Shown: piece by piece, positions 63,530 to 64,000 of the stretch | How positions within the stretch are numbered: position 1 is the stretch's first letter | Layout: every line of letters starts with the position of its first letter | NCBI RefSeq assembly: GCF_047495875.1 | Contig: NC_092459.1 | Coordinates: forward strand, 6,700,965 to 6,764,964 | Direction: 5' to 3' | Length of the DNA stretch: 64,000 nt | From: Pithys albifrons albifrons | Lineage: Eukaryota; Chordata; Aves; Passeriformes; Thamnophilidae | The notes under the pieces: generated by a model | Databases searched by the model: none | The model's input: the letters and a program-made list of their open reading frames with translations, nothing else | Told to the model about the DNA's origin: nothing | Translations under genes and position numbers: made by a program

Positions 63530-63797
63530 ATAGGATAAGGGGGAAAGTTTTTAAACTTAAAGAAGAGAGGTTTATATTGATGTCAGGAAGAAACCAACTA
63601 GGGGCTAGTGAGGCACTGTAACAGGTTACCCAGAGAAGTCATGGGTGTCCCATCCCTGGGAGTGTTCAAGGCCAGGCTGGATGGGGCTTTCAGCAGCCTG
63701 GTCTAGTGGAAGCTGTGCCTGCCCATGGTAGGGAGGGTGGAATGAGATGGTCTTTAAGATTCCTTCCAACCCAAGCCTTTCTATGATTCTGTGATCA
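63530..63797 (+). mobile_element. CR1 LINE 3' fragment (plus strand)
   Basis: GATAAGGGGGAAAGTTTTTA at the start, then AACAGGTTACCCAGAGAAGT, AAGGCCAGGCTGGATGGGGC, CCTGGTCTAGTGGAAGCTGT, TTCCTTCCAACCCAAGCC and the terminal TTCTATGATTCTGTGAT. Modest divergence, similar in type to the copies at 19 and 39 kb. 5' truncated. Confidence 0.95.
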
Positions 63798-63913
63798 TGT
63801 AATGCTGTCCAAGCTTATGATTTTATGGGGTTTATGTGACATAAATGAGAGCAGAGAAACGCCCTTCTGTATCAGAACTGATACACTGCTTTCCTTGGAA
63901 GCTGTTGTACATA
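63798..63913. other. Short unique spacer
   Basis: Nothing recognised. Confidence 0.4.
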
Positions 63914-64000
63914 TGTGGTAGTTCTGGCTTTAGTTTTAGCTTGGCCTCAATGTAGCAGGCCCAGGGAATCTGACATAGATTGGAGGGGACAAGCATTGCC
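63914..64000 (+). mobile_element. ERVL-type LTR, left part only (cut by window end)
   Basis: Starts TGTGGTAGTTCTGGCTTTAG and matches 325 to about 410 across the visible 87 bases with few differences (shared GCAGGCCCAG and GGGGACAA). Same orientation as the first copy. The remainder, including promoter and right end, lies outside the window. Confidence 0.88.

Noticed and set aside
325..64000. The two matching LTR copies at the window ends as the LTRs of one provirus
   Set aside because: They are ~63.6 kb apart with unrelated DNA and no gag, pol or env between them.
1..64000. CRISPR arrays, bacterial operons, prophage or organelle inserts
   Set aside because: No spaced direct repeats, no dense coding, no mitochondrial gene order; base composition and repeats are those of a vertebrate nuclear genome.

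Overview
This window looks like a 64 kb piece of a bird nuclear genome that is intergenic or deeply intronic. The evidence is AT-rich unique DNA with no long coding ORFs, many 5'-truncated CR1 LINE fragments with the avian CR1 3' end (variants of ATTCTATG/ATTCTGTG), solo LTRs of avian ERVL-type families, and long simple repeats. Nothing bacterial, organellar or CRISPR-like is present. The mix of CR1, ERVL/ERVK-type LTRs and a SINE with an RTE-like tail would suit a passerine or a related land bird; this is inference from remembered repeat families, not a database result.

Layout. 0-2 kb: an ERVL-type LTR (325 to about 939, + strand) and a 289-bp solo LTR on the minus strand (1468-1756) with a perfect 6-bp target-site duplication. 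2-35 kb: mostly unique sequence with small CR1 remnants at 11.1, 19.2, 21.3 and 24.1 kb. 35-38 kb: the most interesting cluster. It holds a 368-bp retroposon (35133-35500) with a perfect 8-bp target-site duplication, built from a tRNA-Gln(CTG)-like head, a 5S-rRNA-like second module, an unrecognised body and a CATA-repeat tail. It is followed by a relatively fresh CR1 copy that keeps part of ORF2, and by a 476-nt pure purine tract (GGGAAA then GGAAA repeats). 39-52 kb: CR1 pieces, one ERVL-type LTR (about 41521-42118), a compound AC / AAAAG microsatellite pair, and a 1.4-kb heavily decayed CR1 reverse-transcriptase relic. 53-60 kb: the only region where I see credible splice-bounded coding signal. 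On the minus strand there is a possible last coding exon with stop codon and AATAAA signal (about 53380-53711), with a possible 31-bp exon upstream of it. A 114-bp tandem duplication lies at 55.2 kb, and a weaker plus-strand exon candidate at 59.76 kb. 60-64 kb: a second ERVL-type LTR (61492-62067), a possible decayed coding remnant at 62.27-62.53 kb, a CR1 tail, and at the very end the start of a second copy of the LTR family seen at position 325.

There is no operon-like organisation. The functional content is retroelement remnants plus perhaps the 3' end of one minus-strand gene of unknown identity whose body would lie to the right. Family names are assigned from recognised sequence patterns; no alignment or search was run.
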